Below the pieces are notes generated by a model. The model saw only the letters and a program-made list of their open reading frames with translations. It had not been told where the DNA came from and made no database searches. DNA of 64,000 nucleotides, from positions 115,129 to 179,128 of the forward strand of contig CAVPLC010000037.1 of the NCBI GenBank assembly GCA_963705835.1, in the 5' to 3' direction. Shown here one piece after another: positions 33,143 through 41,431 of the stretch. Each line of letters opens with the position of its first letter. The stretch's first letter is position 1. Made by a program: the position numbers and the translations under genes. Origin of the DNA: Palsa-504 sp963705835 (lineage in GTDB: Bacteria > Actinomycetota > Actinomycetes > Streptosporangiales > Streptosporangiaceae).

Positions 33143-34567
33143 ATGACCCAGATACACGAGCTCACCATGATCGAACTGGCCGACGCGATCCGCGCCCGCG
33201 AACTGTCGCCGGTCGCCGTCACCGATCATTATCTGCGCCGCACGCAAGAACTCAACGACCAGGTGGGCGCGTTCTATACGGTCACCGCCGAGATGGCCGC
33301 CGAGCAGGCCCTCGTCGCGGAGAAGGCCGTGGCCCAGGCGGCCGACCCGGCGGACCTGCCGCCGCTGACCGGCGTGCCGATCCCGATCAAGGACCTGAAC
33401 ATGGTCGCGGGCGTGCGCCAGACGTTCGGCTCGCTCGCGTACGAGAACAACGTGCCCGACACCGACGACTACGTGGTGACCAGGCTCAAGGACGCCGGCG
33501 TGGTCATCACCGGCAAGACGTCCACCCCCGAGTTCGGGCTGCCGTGCTACACCGAGACCCGGATCGGGCCGCCGGCCAGGACCCCGTGGGACCTGTCCCG
33601 GTCCGCGGGCGGGTCCAGCGGCGGCGCCGCCGCCGCGGTGGCGGCGGGCCTGGCCCCGGCGGCCCAGGGCAGCGACGGCGCCGGGTCCATCCGCATCCCC
33701 GCCAGCGTGTGCGGGCTGTTCGGGATCAAGCCCTCCCGCGGCCGGATCTCCAACGGCCCGCTCGTCCCCGACCTGCTCGGCTTCGGCGTCGACGGCCCCA
33801 TCACCCGGACCGTGGCCGACGCCGCGCTGCTGCTGGACGTGATGACGGGCAACTACCCCGGCGACATGTACACCCAGCCGCCGCTGCCCTCCGGCGAGTC
33901 GTTCCTCGGCTACGCGAGCCGCCCGCCCGGCCGGCTCAGGATCGGCCGCACCCTGCAGAACCCGGTGCCCGGCGCGGACGTGCACCCGGACTGCGTCAGG
34001 GCCTACGAGGACGCCAGCACCCTGCTGGCCAGCCTGGGCCACGAGATCGAGGACATCAGCATGCCGCTGGGCGAGGACGTGGTCCCGTTCTTCGAGACCA
34101 TCTACTACGCCTACGCCACGCTGACCCCGGTCGACCCGTCGCAGGAGCACGTGCTGCTGCCGCTGACCCAGTACCTGCGCGAGCGCGGCCGGGCCACCGC
34201 CGCGCCCGATTTCATCTTCGCCCAGGCCTACATGCAGTTCGTGGTCCGGATCGCGGTCGCCACGCTCGGCACCTACGACGCGATCCTCACCCCGACGCTG
34301 GCCACCCCGCCGGTGCCGGTCGGCTACTTCGACGAGGTGGACCCGGCGGAGAACTTCGAGCGGCAGAAGCGGTTCACCCCGTTCACCGCGATCTACAACA
34401 CCTCAGGCCTGCCCGCGGTCAGCGTGCCGCTGCACTGGACCGCCGAAGGCCTGCCGATCGGAGTCATGCTGGCCGGCCGCATGGGCGACGAGGCGACCCT
34501 GATCTCCCTGTCCGCCCAGCTGGAGGACGCCCGCCCGTGGAAGGACCGCCACCCGCCGCTGTGGTGA
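33143..34567 (+). CDS. Amidase (amidase-signature family)
   Basis: A 474-residue hydrolase with a complete amidase-signature triad: Lys83 in GVPIPIKDLNMV, the cis-Ser in AGGSSGGAAAAVAAGLAP (Ser158/159), and nucleophile Ser182 in GSDGAGSIRIPASVCGLFGI. It is close to bacterial amidases rather than GatA (no gatB or gatC nearby). Substrate unknown. The ATG at 33143 begins MTQIHELTMIELADAIRARE, the normal family start. Confidence 0.92.
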   Translation: MTQIHELTMIELADAIRARELSPVAVTDHYLRRTQELNDQVGAFYTVTAEMAAEQALVAEKAVAQAADPADLPPLTGVPIPIKDLNMVAGVRQTFGSLAYENNVPDTDDYVVTRLKDAGVVITGKTSTPEFGLPCYTETRIGPPARTPWDLSRSAGGSSGGAAAAVAAGLAPAAQGSDGAGSIRIPASVCGLFGIKPSRGRISNGPLVPDLLGFGVDGPITRTVADAALLLDVMTGNYPGDMYTQPPLPSGESFLGYASRPPGRLRIGRTLQNPVPGADVHPDCVRAYEDASTLLASLGHEIEDISMPLGEDVVPFFETIYYAYATLTPVDPSQEHVLLPLTQYLRERGRATAAPDFIFAQAYMQFVVRIAVATLGTYDAILTPTLATPPVPVGYFDEVDPAENFERQKRFTPFTAIYNTSGLPAVSVPLHWTAEGLPIGVMLAGRMGDEATLISLSAQLEDARPWKDRHPPLW

Positions 34568-34672
34568 CCTGAACATCAGCCGAGCCCGACGTCGGCCGCA
34601 CCGGTCCGAACCGACCACCTCGGCGCCCGCTGGTCGCCGTAGCGTCAGTCCCGCGCCCGCATCTTGCGTTCT

Positions 34673-35371
34673 TTATTTCACCGAACGGTACGGGCTGCGT
34701 GCCCCCGGGAGCGGCTCTGCGCTACCCGGGGGCAGGTAACCGCCGCGTTCGGCATGTCCCGGACCCGGGCCCAGCCCTCCCGGGCGCTCGTCGCCGGGAC
34801 GCCCGGTGCGGATCCCGTCGAGGACGATCTGGGTCAGGCGGCGGCCTTGCCTGATGCCGTCTTCGTCTGGCGCGACACGCCAGAGGTAGCCCATGAGCAG
34901 CAGCACGTCGGCGGGATCAAGGTCACGGCGGACGCTGTTGTCGGCGATGCAGGCGTCAAGCAGCTTCGTCACGGCGGCCACGACGGGGGCGTAGGTCTCG
35001 TCGATGGCGTTCTGAATCGCGGCGTTGTGCAGAGCTTCCCCGAGGCCGTGCTTGACCCGGACGTAGGCGGCGAGTGTCTCGAACCAGGCGGTGAACGCCT
35101 CCAGCGGCGGATGAGCGGCGAGGATCTCGTCGACCGAGTCGACCAGCTTCTGCACGTCGTGCCGGTACACGGCCAGGATCAGGTCCTCGCGCGTCGGGAA
35201 GTGCCGGTACAGCGTCCCGGCTCCCACGCCCGCCCGCTTGGCGATCTCGTTCATCGATACGGCGGCGGACTCAGCTAGCAGCTCGTGCGCGACCTCCAGG
35301 ATCGCGACGCGGTTGCGTGCAGCGGCCCTGCGCTGAGTTCCGTACGTGACGGGCGTCTGGCTGGCGGTCAT
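34673..35371 (-). CDS. TetR family transcriptional regulator
   Basis: A 232-residue repressor with the HTH at about residues 16-62 (AILEVAHELLAESAAVSMNE, GVGAGTLYRHFPTREDLILA) and an all-helical ligand domain. It is divergent from the aldo/keto reductase; two perfect palindromes lie between (35400-35445), so it probably represses both genes. The C-terminal 25 residues are low complexity, and the last codons overlap the dispersed CCGAACGGTACG motif at 34681, so the end of the gene may have been altered. Confidence 0.9.
   Translation of the reverse strand: MTASQTPVTYGTQRRAAARNRVAILEVAHELLAESAAVSMNEIAKRAGVGAGTLYRHFPTREDLILAVYRHDVQKLVDSVDEILAAHPPLEAFTAWFETLAAYVRVKHGLGEALHNAAIQNAIDETYAPVVAAVTKLLDACIADNSVRRDLDPADVLLLMGYLWRVAPDEDGIRQGRRLTQIVLDGIRTGRPGDERPGGLGPGPGHAERGGYLPPGSAEPLPGARSPYRSVK
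34681..34703. repeat. Dispersed CCGAACGGTACG motif, copy B
   Basis: After the T-rich TTCTTTATTTCA comes CCGAACGGTACGGGCTGCGT, matching the copy at 16474 (CCGAACGGTACGTGATGCGT) at 17 of 20 positions. A third copy is at 43984. Here it sits at the 3' end of the TetR gene. Confidence 0.6.
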
Positions 35372-35399
35372 GGATTCATCTTCGCTCAGCAGTTGAGAT

Positions 35400-35445
35400 G
35401 CGGAGAACTCTCCGCTAGTTTGGTCTAAGGCGGAGAACTCTCCGC
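35400..35445. promoter_or_regulatory. Two identical palindromic TetR operators
   Basis: GCGGAGAACTCTCCGC (arms GCGGAGA/TCTCCGC) occurs at 35400-35415 and identically at 35430-35445, 30 bases centre to centre, in the 102-base gap between the TetR and aldo/keto reductase starts. Length, symmetry and location fit TetR-dimer binding on both divergent promoters. Confidence 0.8.
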
Positions 35446-35473
35446 ATGACGCAAGCCTATCAGGGAGACCACC

Positions 35474-36523
35474 ATGGAATACATCAAGCTCGGCACCACG
35501 GGACTCGACGTCTCACCCATCGGGATCGGCGCGATGACCTATGGCGAGCCTGACCGGGGCCACCCAGTGTGGTCGCTCGGCGAGACCGATGCCCGCCCGC
35601 TCATCCGGCACGCCCTCGACGCCGGCGTCAACTTCTTCGACACCGCGAACATGTACTCGCAAGGCTCGAGCGAGGAGATCCTCGGCCGCGCTCTGCGCGA
35701 CTTCGCGAACCGCGACGACGTCGTGATCGCGACCAAGTTGCGCCACCCCATGCGTTCCGGCCCGAACGGCAAGGGCTTGTCCCGTAAGGAGGTCATGACC
35801 GAGGTCGAGCACTCCCTCACCCGCCTCGGCACCGATTACATCGACCTCTATCAGATCCACCGCAACGACCACGCGACGCCGCTAGAGGAGACCCTGGGGG
35901 CACTCCACGACCTCGTCAAGGCCGGCAAGGTGCGCTACCTCGGCGCCTCTTCCATGCCTGCCTGGGAGTTCGCGAAGGCCCTGCACCTGCAGCACGAGCA
36001 CGGATGGGCGCGGTTCGTGTCGATGCAGGACCACTACAACCTGCTCGCCCGCGAGGAGGAGCGCGAGATGATCCCGCTGTGCCTCGACGAGGGCATCGGC
36101 ACGATCGTGTGGAGCCCGCTGGCACGAGGCCGCCTCGCCCGCGCCTGGGACGACGCGAAGGCGACGGCACGCAGCGGCAACGACGGCTTTGCCGACATGC
36201 TCTACACCCCCCTCACCGAGCAGTCCGACCACGCGATCGTCGACGCCGTCGGTGCCGTGGCCGAGGCCCGCGGGGTCAAGCGTGCCCAGGTCGCGCTGGC
36301 CTGGCTGCGCAGCAAGCCCGTCGTGACCGCCCCGCTCGTCGGCGCGAGCACCGTCCGGCAGATCGACGACGCCGTGGCCTCGCTCGATATCGAGCTAAGC
36401 GACGAGGAGATCCGCGCGCTGGAGGCCCCGTACACGCCGCGCCATGACTTCCAGGGCATCTCCGACGACGCCGACCTGCAGGCCGTCATGGCCCGGCTGC
36501 CCCAATTCAGCACGGCAGCCTAG
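35474..36523 (+). CDS. Aldo/keto reductase
   Basis: A 349-residue NADPH-dependent oxidoreductase with a TIM barrel. The tetrad is Asp56 (NFFDTANMYSQGSSEE), Tyr61, Lys88 (VVIATKLRHPM) and His129 (DYIDLYQIHRND). The C-terminal cofactor signature is VTAPLVGASTVRQIDDAVAS. It resembles the YajO/YdbC-type bacterial reductases. GGGAG precedes the ATG at 35474. It is probably induced by the ligand of the divergent TetR. A fragment of another gene follows directly after its stop. Confidence 0.92.
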   Translation: MEYIKLGTTGLDVSPIGIGAMTYGEPDRGHPVWSLGETDARPLIRHALDAGVNFFDTANMYSQGSSEEILGRALRDFANRDDVVIATKLRHPMRSGPNGKGLSRKEVMTEVEHSLTRLGTDYIDLYQIHRNDHATPLEETLGALHDLVKAGKVRYLGASSMPAWEFAKALHLQHEHGWARFVSMQDHYNLLAREEEREMIPLCLDEGIGTIVWSPLARGRLARAWDDAKATARSGNDGFADMLYTPLTEQSDHAIVDAVGAVAEARGVKRAQVALAWLRSKPVVTAPLVGASTVRQIDDAVASLDIELSDEEIRALEAPYTPRHDFQGISDDADLQAVMARLPQFSTAA

Positions 36524-36607
36524 TACCGTCAAGACCAGGGGCCCGCGTTGCGGTTCAACGCCGACGGCCTGGTCGTGGAGGAGCGCGACTTCTACAACAG
36601 GGTCTGA
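36524..36607 (+). pseudogene. 3' remnant of an NTF2-like (SnoaL-type) gene
   Basis: Directly after the reductase stop, and in the same frame, the sequence encodes LRFNADGLVVEERDFYNRV and a TGA at 36605-36607. This matches the closing strand of small nuclear-transport-factor-2-like proteins (R-F-x-x-D-G-L-V-x-E-x-R-D-Y-W). No start or N-terminal part remains. Family by pattern only. Confidence 0.5.
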
Positions 36608-36657
36608 CCTGCCCTTGCGCCGAGTACCACCGCCTTCCCGGCGGGGTCGCCGCCGGC

Positions 36658-37239
36658 GTGATCGCGCTACTGGCCCCGGCCGTTACCGTCGCCAGCCTGA
36701 CCTGGCTGCATGTCGAGCCGACCGGCCTGTCCGCGGTACGCAACCCCGTCAGCCAGTACGGCATCACCCGATTCCGGATCGGCTACCGGGTGGCCACGCT
36801 CGCGTTCGCCGCCGCGAGCATCGCGCTGGCCGTCGGCGTCAACCTGGCCCTGGGCAGCCGGGCCAGGACGATGGTCGTCCTGCTCGTCATCTTCGCCGTG
36901 GCCCGCGCCCTGATCAGCTGGTTCCCGATGGACGTACCGGGCGCCGTGCGCACCTCGACCGGGCAGGCCCACGGACTGCTCGCCATCGGCGCCTTCGGCG
37001 CCGCGACCATCGCGGCCCTCAGGCTCGCCAACGTCCTGTCCCAGCAGGGCCGATGGCATTCGCTGGCCGTCGTCTCCACGATCCTGGGCTGCGTGATGGT
37101 TGTCTGCCTGATCGCGCTGCCCCTGTCGCCCGTGCTCCCGGCCGTCCGCGCCCGATTCGGCGCGTTCGAGCGCGGCTTCTACCTGTCCGCGATCGCCTGG
37201 TTCGCCGTCTTCGCCTCCGCCTGCATCACCGCCCGCTGA
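36658..37239 (+). CDS. DUF998 family membrane protein
   Basis: A 193-residue membrane protein with about six helices and the DUF998 signature RNPVSQYGITRFRIGYRVAT after the first helix. The short loops SWFPMDVPGAVRTSTGQAHG and LSPVLPAVRARFGAFERGFY also fit the family. The GTG at 36658 lies almost at the first helix, so a slightly earlier start cannot be excluded. Function unknown. Confidence 0.8.
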   Translation: MIALLAPAVTVASLTWLHVEPTGLSAVRNPVSQYGITRFRIGYRVATLAFAAASIALAVGVNLALGSRARTMVVLLVIFAVARALISWFPMDVPGAVRTSTGQAHGLLAIGAFGAATIAALRLANVLSQQGRWHSLAVVSTILGCVMVVCLIALPLSPVLPAVRARFGAFERGFYLSAIAWFAVFASACITAR

Positions 37240-37289
37240 CCTCAGGACCCTGACCCCGGCGCCTCCCGCGGCTGCGCTGCTAGGCGTGG

Positions 37290-37904
37290 TCACCGCAGCA
37301 CCGTGCTGCCGTTCGGGCCGTTGAGGCGGGCGACGAGTGCGGCAGCGGCGGCCGGCCTGATCTCGACGTCCGCGCCGAGGGCTGTGAGCGGCGGCGCGAT
37401 GGACGGGGGATCGGGGTGCTCGAGGTGCAAGGCCTCCAGGGTGAGCCCGTGCGGCGCCGATCTGGCGGGATGCTCGGTGTCGCCCCAGCTGATCAGGAAC
37501 GGGATCAGGCCGCCGGCCATCGCGTTGAGGATCGCCCGCCACCGGAGCACCGTTCCGTCGGGCGCGGCCCGCTGCCCGTCGGCCACCTCGCCCGGGTCAT
37601 AGCCGCGGCTGCGGGCCCTGGCGACGGCCGCGTCGATGTCGTCGCAGGCAAGCGCCCAGCTGACCAGCCCGGCGCGGCGCAGGCCATCGACCCCGAAGGG
37701 GCGCGGCGTGGACGGTTCGGGCTGCCCGGGATCGGGAGCGATGATCTCCAGATACGTCCGCGCGCCGAGCGCGAGCAACGCGTTGTGGGTACCCAGCCCG
37801 ATGTGCTTGCCTCCCGGCTGGGCCCGGACGCCGAAGCGCTGCTCTACGTCGGCGACCGCCGCCGCCAGGTCGGGAGCGGCGTAGACCAGGTGGTCGATCA
37901 GCAT
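37290..37904 (-). CDS. VOC superfamily (glyoxalase-like domain) protein
   Basis: A 204-residue protein of the glyoxalase-like type: MLIDHLVYAAPDLAAAVADV at the start with the first metal His, HIGLGTHNALLALGARTYLE next, and a second half with PFLISWGDTEHPARSAPHGL. The metal role is family knowledge. Start ATG 37904. It is divergent from the MmgE/PrpD fragment across a perfect 16-base palindrome. Substrate unknown. Confidence 0.88.
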   Translation of the reverse strand: MLIDHLVYAAPDLAAAVADVEQRFGVRAQPGGKHIGLGTHNALLALGARTYLEIIAPDPGQPEPSTPRPFGVDGLRRAGLVSWALACDDIDAAVARARSRGYDPGEVADGQRAAPDGTVLRWRAILNAMAGGLIPFLISWGDTEHPARSAPHGLTLEALHLEHPDPPSIAPPLTALGADVEIRPAAAAALVARLNGPNGSTVLR

Positions 37905-37946
37905 ATGATCCTCACTTCGGTACCGACGGCCCCGCCGCGCGTGACA

Positions 37947-37962
37947 CGTTTCCGCGGAAACG
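37947..37962. promoter_or_regulatory. Perfect 16-base palindrome CGTTTCCGCGGAAACG
   Basis: It is located 43 bases upstream of the VOC gene start and 15 bases before the MmgE/PrpD fragment ATG. Perfect symmetry with a central CG step is like LacI-type operators, but no LacI regulator is in the window. Confidence 0.5.
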
Positions 37963-37976
37963 CGGCGAGGGCTGGA

Positions 37977-38267
37977 ATGAACCGGAAAGTGGCCGTACCG
38001 CTACGTCAGGACGCTCTCGAGCAGATGCCGGCCAAGATCACCGTCCGCCTCAAGGACGGCACCACCTTCTCCCGCGAGGTGCAGGACTATCCCGGGATGC
38101 CATCGCACCCGTTCGCTTGGGACGACGCGGTCGGCAAGTTCGACCAGCTGGTTGCCGGCCGCATCGACACCGACCTCGCCACCCAGATCAAGGAAGCCGT
38201 CCGCTCCGTCGAAGACATCCAGGTCAAGGACCTGATGACGCTACTGGCACGCGTTCCGGTCAGCTGA
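37977..38267 (+). pseudogene. C-terminal fragment of an MmgE/PrpD-family gene
   Basis: A 96-residue ORF matching only the last domain of 2-methylcitrate-dehydratase-like proteins: MPAKITVRLKDGTTFSREVQ, DYPGMPSHPFAWDDAVGKFD, QLVAGRID and a helical end. Full members have about 450 residues. An ATG at 37977 may allow translation of the fragment. The promoter-like palindrome just upstream could belong to this truncated gene or to the divergent VOC gene. Confidence 0.65.
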
Positions 38268-38349
38268 CACGGTGCTGGTGTCGCCTATTCCAGGGCCGAT
38301 TCGCCCGCGCGAGCGAGTCGGCCCGATCATCCCCTGCCGCTGGGCCGCG

Positions 38350-38520
38350 CTAGCCGCGGCCAGGGCGCCTGGCCACGAGCCACACGACGATGAAGACGGC
38401 CATCGCGATGAGCCCGATGAGGGCGAACGTCTTGAGCGTGGCAAAGATCCCGCCCGCAGCGGTGACGGCAAGCCACACGGCGAGGATCGCGCCGAGGATT
38501 GTCCCGATGATCCGGCCCAT
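38350..38520 (-). CDS. Small two-helix membrane protein
   Basis: A 56-residue protein, MGRIIGTILGAILAVWLAVT then AAGGIFATLKTFALIGLIAM and AVFIVVWLVARRPGRG, with two membrane helices and a basic end. It resembles short GlsB/YeaQ-type or other actinobacterial small membrane proteins, with no firm family. ATG 38520, with GGGA close upstream. High coding likelihood from its composition and clean boundaries. Confidence 0.65.
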   Translation of the reverse strand: MGRIIGTILGAILAVWLAVTAAGGIFATLKTFALIGLIAMAVFIVVWLVARRPGRG

Positions 38521-38562
38521 GTCCCTAGTATGCGCCCGCTGTCGGCCGCGGCGGGCTGCTGA

Positions 38563-39192
38563 TCAGCCGGCGCGGGCCAGGGATGCCGGTGACGGCGGGG
38601 TCACGCCGTCTGCGGCGTCCAAGAGGATCTGCTGCAGCGGGCGGGGCAGGTCACCGTGCCATACCAGGGCCGCCGTCGCGGTCAGCGGGTGGCCGGCGAT
38701 GCCGACCCGGACCATGTCACCGGTGCCGGCCAGGCGGGGCAGCCGGATCACCCCGGGCGGCAGTCCGGCGATGGCGGCAGGGCCGGTCAAGACCGCGGCG
38801 GGCCGCCCGGCGGTCGCGGCGAAGGCGAGCACCACCGGCAGCGAGTGCCGCAGCGGCGGATCGGTGAACTCGAACCGCGGGTCCATGGCCCGCACGATGC
38901 TGGTCCAGGCGTCGTAGATAGCGGGCTCGGCGCGGCGAGGCCCGAAGATGACGTCCATGCTGGCCAGCTCGCCCAGGCTCACGCTCCCGCGGCGGGCCGC
39001 CGGGTGCGAGGCGGGGATCCACAGGCCGGGTTCGAACTCGCCCAGGCTCATGGCGTCGAGCGGGGCAGGCAGCGCATCTGGGCTGGCCGCCTTCGCCCAA
39101 GCCATGGCGGGCATCGGCGCACCCGAGATGGGCCCGCCAGTGCGGCGCACCCCCAACCGGGCGACACCGGCCACGTGGTAGACACGTGGCAT
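38563..39192 (-). pseudogene. LysR-type regulator remnant (effector domain only)
   Basis: About 210 residues matching the second half of a LysR effector-binding domain (LWIPASHPAARRGSVSLGEL, FGPRRAEPAIYDAWTSIVRA, FEFTDPPLRHSLPVVLAFAA, TGPAAIAGLPPGVIRLP). There is no N-terminal winged HTH; its place is taken by the start of the divergent dehydratase gene, whose ATG at 39191 overlaps the only possible start here (39192). The regulator was probably truncated when the two genes were joined. It cannot bind DNA as a LysR protein. Confidence 0.6.
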
Positions 39193-40165
39193 GGCCGCCT
39201 CCCCGGTACCGGACCTCGCTGAGGTCATGGCTGCGCGTCAGCGCATCGCGCCCCACCTTCAGCCGACCCCGCTGTACCGCTATCCCGCGCTGGATGCCAT
39301 GACCGGGGCCCACGTGTGGGTCAAGCACGAGAACCACCAGCCCGTGGGTGCCTTCAAGGTCCGCGGTGGCGTGAACCTGGTCAGCCAGCTGAGCGCGGAT
39401 GAGCGGCGCCGGGGTGTCATCGCCGCCTCGACCGGCAATCATGGCCAGTCGGTCGCCTACGCGGCGGACCTGTTCGGCGTGCGGGCGGTGATCTGCATGC
39501 CCGAGCAGGCCAACCCGGTGAAGGTCGAGTCGGTGCGGGCCCTGGGCGCCGAGGTGGTCTTTTACGGCCGTGACTTCGACGAGGCCCGCGAGCACTGCGA
39601 GAAGCAGGCCACCGAGCACGGATACCGGTACATCCACTCCGGGAACGAGCCGTCGCTCATCGCGGGCGTGGCCACCTACGCCCTGGAGATCCTCCAGGCC
39701 CAGCCGGATACCGAGGTGATCGTGGTGCCGGTCGGCGGCGGCAGCGGGGCGGCGGGCGCCTGCGTGGTGGCCAAGGCCGTGCGCTCGTCGGTCGAGGTGA
39801 TCGGCGTGCAGTCCGAGGCAGCCCCGGCCGCATGCCGCTCCTGGCGGGCGGGCACTCTCGTCGAGGACACCACCAGCACGTTCGCGGAAGGGCTGGCCAC
39901 CAGGACCGCGTTCGAGCTGCCGCAGCGGATCATGCGGGAACTGCTGGATGACTTCGTCCTGGTCTCCGAGGAGGCACTGAAGGCGGCGACCCGGTTGATG
40001 ATCGAGAAAACGCGCAACCTCGTGGAGCCGGCCGGCGCGGCCGCCCTGGCGGCGGTGCTGGCCGCCCCCCAGCGATTCGCGGGCCGGAAGGTGGCGATCA
40101 TCTGCAGCGGCGGCAACATCAGCCCGGCACAACTAGCAGGACTGTGGTCTCACGAACCGGGTTGA
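39191..40165 (+). CDS. PLP-dependent threonine/serine dehydratase
   Basis: A 324-residue fold-type II PLP enzyme. Lys56 in QPVGAFKVRGG forms the Schiff base; VGGGSGAAGACVVAKA is the phosphate-binding Gly loop; the C-terminal VAIICSGGNISPAQLAGL contains the Ser/Cys contacting the pyridine nitrogen. There is no ACT domain, so it is the short, catabolic or EutB-like form. EutB-type enzymes act in hydroxyectoine use, but no other such gene is adjacent. It is divergent from a LysR remnant. Confidence 0.88.
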   Translation: MAASPVPDLAEVMAARQRIAPHLQPTPLYRYPALDAMTGAHVWVKHENHQPVGAFKVRGGVNLVSQLSADERRRGVIAASTGNHGQSVAYAADLFGVRAVICMPEQANPVKVESVRALGAEVVFYGRDFDEAREHCEKQATEHGYRYIHSGNEPSLIAGVATYALEILQAQPDTEVIVVPVGGGSGAAGACVVAKAVRSSVEVIGVQSEAAPAACRSWRAGTLVEDTTSTFAEGLATRTAFELPQRIMRELLDDFVLVSEEALKAATRLMIEKTRNLVEPAGAAALAAVLAAPQRFAGRKVAIICSGGNISPAQLAGLWSHEPG

Positions 40166-40201
40166 CACCCGGGCGTCATTCCGCGAGCCTGGCAGGCTCC
40201 A

Positions 40202-40816
40202 TCAAGGGCGAATCAAGGGCGGAATCAAGGGCGGATCCGGCAGGCGACCCGCCACGAGGGTGCCGAGTATGAGGCGGACCTGTCGCTGGCGGGCATCATC
40301 GCCGGCCAGATCCGGTGCCACGTGGGCCATCTGAAGGTAGCCGGCGTAGATGTAGTACAGGACGACGGCACGGTCCTGGGCTTCGCCGTGGTCAAAGCCC
40401 AGCTTCTCCAGCTGTTCGGCGATGTAGGTGACCCGCCGCTGTGCTACCCGCCGCACCGCGGCGGTCGCGGCCGGATGCCCGGGGTTGGCGAGCAAGGCGA
40501 CCTCGGCGCGGTCGGCCGGGCTGCGCTCGAAGGCGGCCTCCAGGAGCTTCCTCAGGCGTTCGGCTGGGTCGGGCTCATGGTCCAGTTCCTCGATCACCAA
40601 TTCGGTGCGGCTCTGCTCCCACATGTCCAGCGCCGCCCCGATCAGAGCATCCCGGTTCTTGAAGTGCCAGTAGAAGCTGCCCTTGGTGGCCCCGAGATCA
40701 GCGGCGACGCTTTCCACGGCGACGGCCGCGATGCCGCCCCGGGCGATCGCGGCCAGCGCTGCCCTGGCCCAGTCGCCGGGGGTAAGAGGACCTGGACGCG
40801 GCTTGCGCATCTCCAT
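40202..40816 (-). CDS. TetR family transcriptional regulator
   Basis: A repressor of about 204 residues with HTH pattern AALAAIARGGIAAVAVESVA, LGATKGSFYWHFKNRDALIG and a helical ligand domain. Starts at ATG 40816 or ATG 40810; both lie inside or next to the first of two operator palindromes, so the repressor would cover its own start. The frame is open upstream to 40906, but this crosses the second operator. It is divergent from the SRPBCC gene. Confidence 0.88.
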   Translation of the reverse strand: MEMRKPRPGPLTPGDWARAALAAIARGGIAAVAVESVAADLGATKGSFYWHFKNRDALIGAALDMWEQSRTELVIEELDHEPDPAERLRKLLEAAFERSPADRAEVALLANPGHPAATAAVRRVAQRRVTYIAEQLEKLGFDHGEAQDRAVVLYYIYAGYLQMAHVAPDLAGDDARQRQVRLILGTLVAGRLPDPPLIPPLIRP

Positions 40817-40854
40817 ACGGTATCGTATGGTAAAGACCATACGGTACCGTACGG
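40813..40854. promoter_or_regulatory. Two near-identical palindromic TetR operators
   Basis: CCATACGGTATCGTATGG (40813-40830, arms CCATACG/CGTATGG) and CCATACGGTACCGTACGG (40837-40854) are 24 bases apart centre to centre. They occupy the whole space between the divergent TetR and SRPBCC genes and overlap the TetR start codon, so both genes should be repressed. Confidence 0.8.
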
Positions 40855-40895
40855 AACCCTGCCGGAAAGCAGCGCACCAACAGCGAGGTAACCGG

Positions 40896-41318
40896 ATGAA
40901 GATCACGAACCGTCACGAGCGGGTACTCATGGCGCCGTCGGAGCGGATCGCTCCGCTCATCGCCGACTTCGACCGCATCTGGCCGACTGAGATCGGGCCA
41001 GCCCCGAGGCTGGTGGGGGATCGCCTGTACGAGGCCGGGCGGATGCTGTGGGAAGAGTTCGATCGCCCGGGTGCCCTGCGCGCTTTCCGGGTGCTCAAGC
41101 CGGATGAACTGCGGGTTGAGCACTGGTTCGAGGTGGAATCCGCGGCAGGCGCGACGGTCTTGCGCCACACGGTCGAGGGCTACGCGGTCGGCCGGTATGA
41201 GGCGCTCTGGAATGAGCGGATCGAGCCGGGTCACGACGTGGAACTCGAGGCTATCTTCGATAACGTCCAAGCCGCTATCTCCCGGCCGGACAGTCATACC
41301 GGGCCAGACTCGGCCTGA
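40896..41318 (+). CDS. SRPBCC-like (START-fold) protein
   Basis: A 140-residue protein with the START-fold order: strand MKITNRHERVLMAPSERIAP, then IWPTEIGPAPRLVGDRLYEA, the strands RAFRVLKPDELRVEHWFEVE and ATVLRHTVEGYAVGRYEALW, and a long C-terminal helix. It binds an unknown hydrophobic ligand. GCGAGG precedes the ATG at 40896. It is regulated by the divergent TetR through the paired operators, so its expression likely answers the TetR ligand. Confidence 0.75.
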   Translation: MKITNRHERVLMAPSERIAPLIADFDRIWPTEIGPAPRLVGDRLYEAGRMLWEEFDRPGALRAFRVLKPDELRVEHWFEVESAAGATVLRHTVEGYAVGRYEALWNERIEPGHDVELEAIFDNVQAAISRPDSHTGPDSA

Positions 41319-41431
41319 TAAAGCGCGGTAACCGGCTCCGTTTTACGCGACCAAAGACATCCCAGCACCTACCTGGAGAGCAAGTAACTGTGATCGCCGC
41401 GTAGGCCAGCCCACCACCCTAAGCTCGTCGT

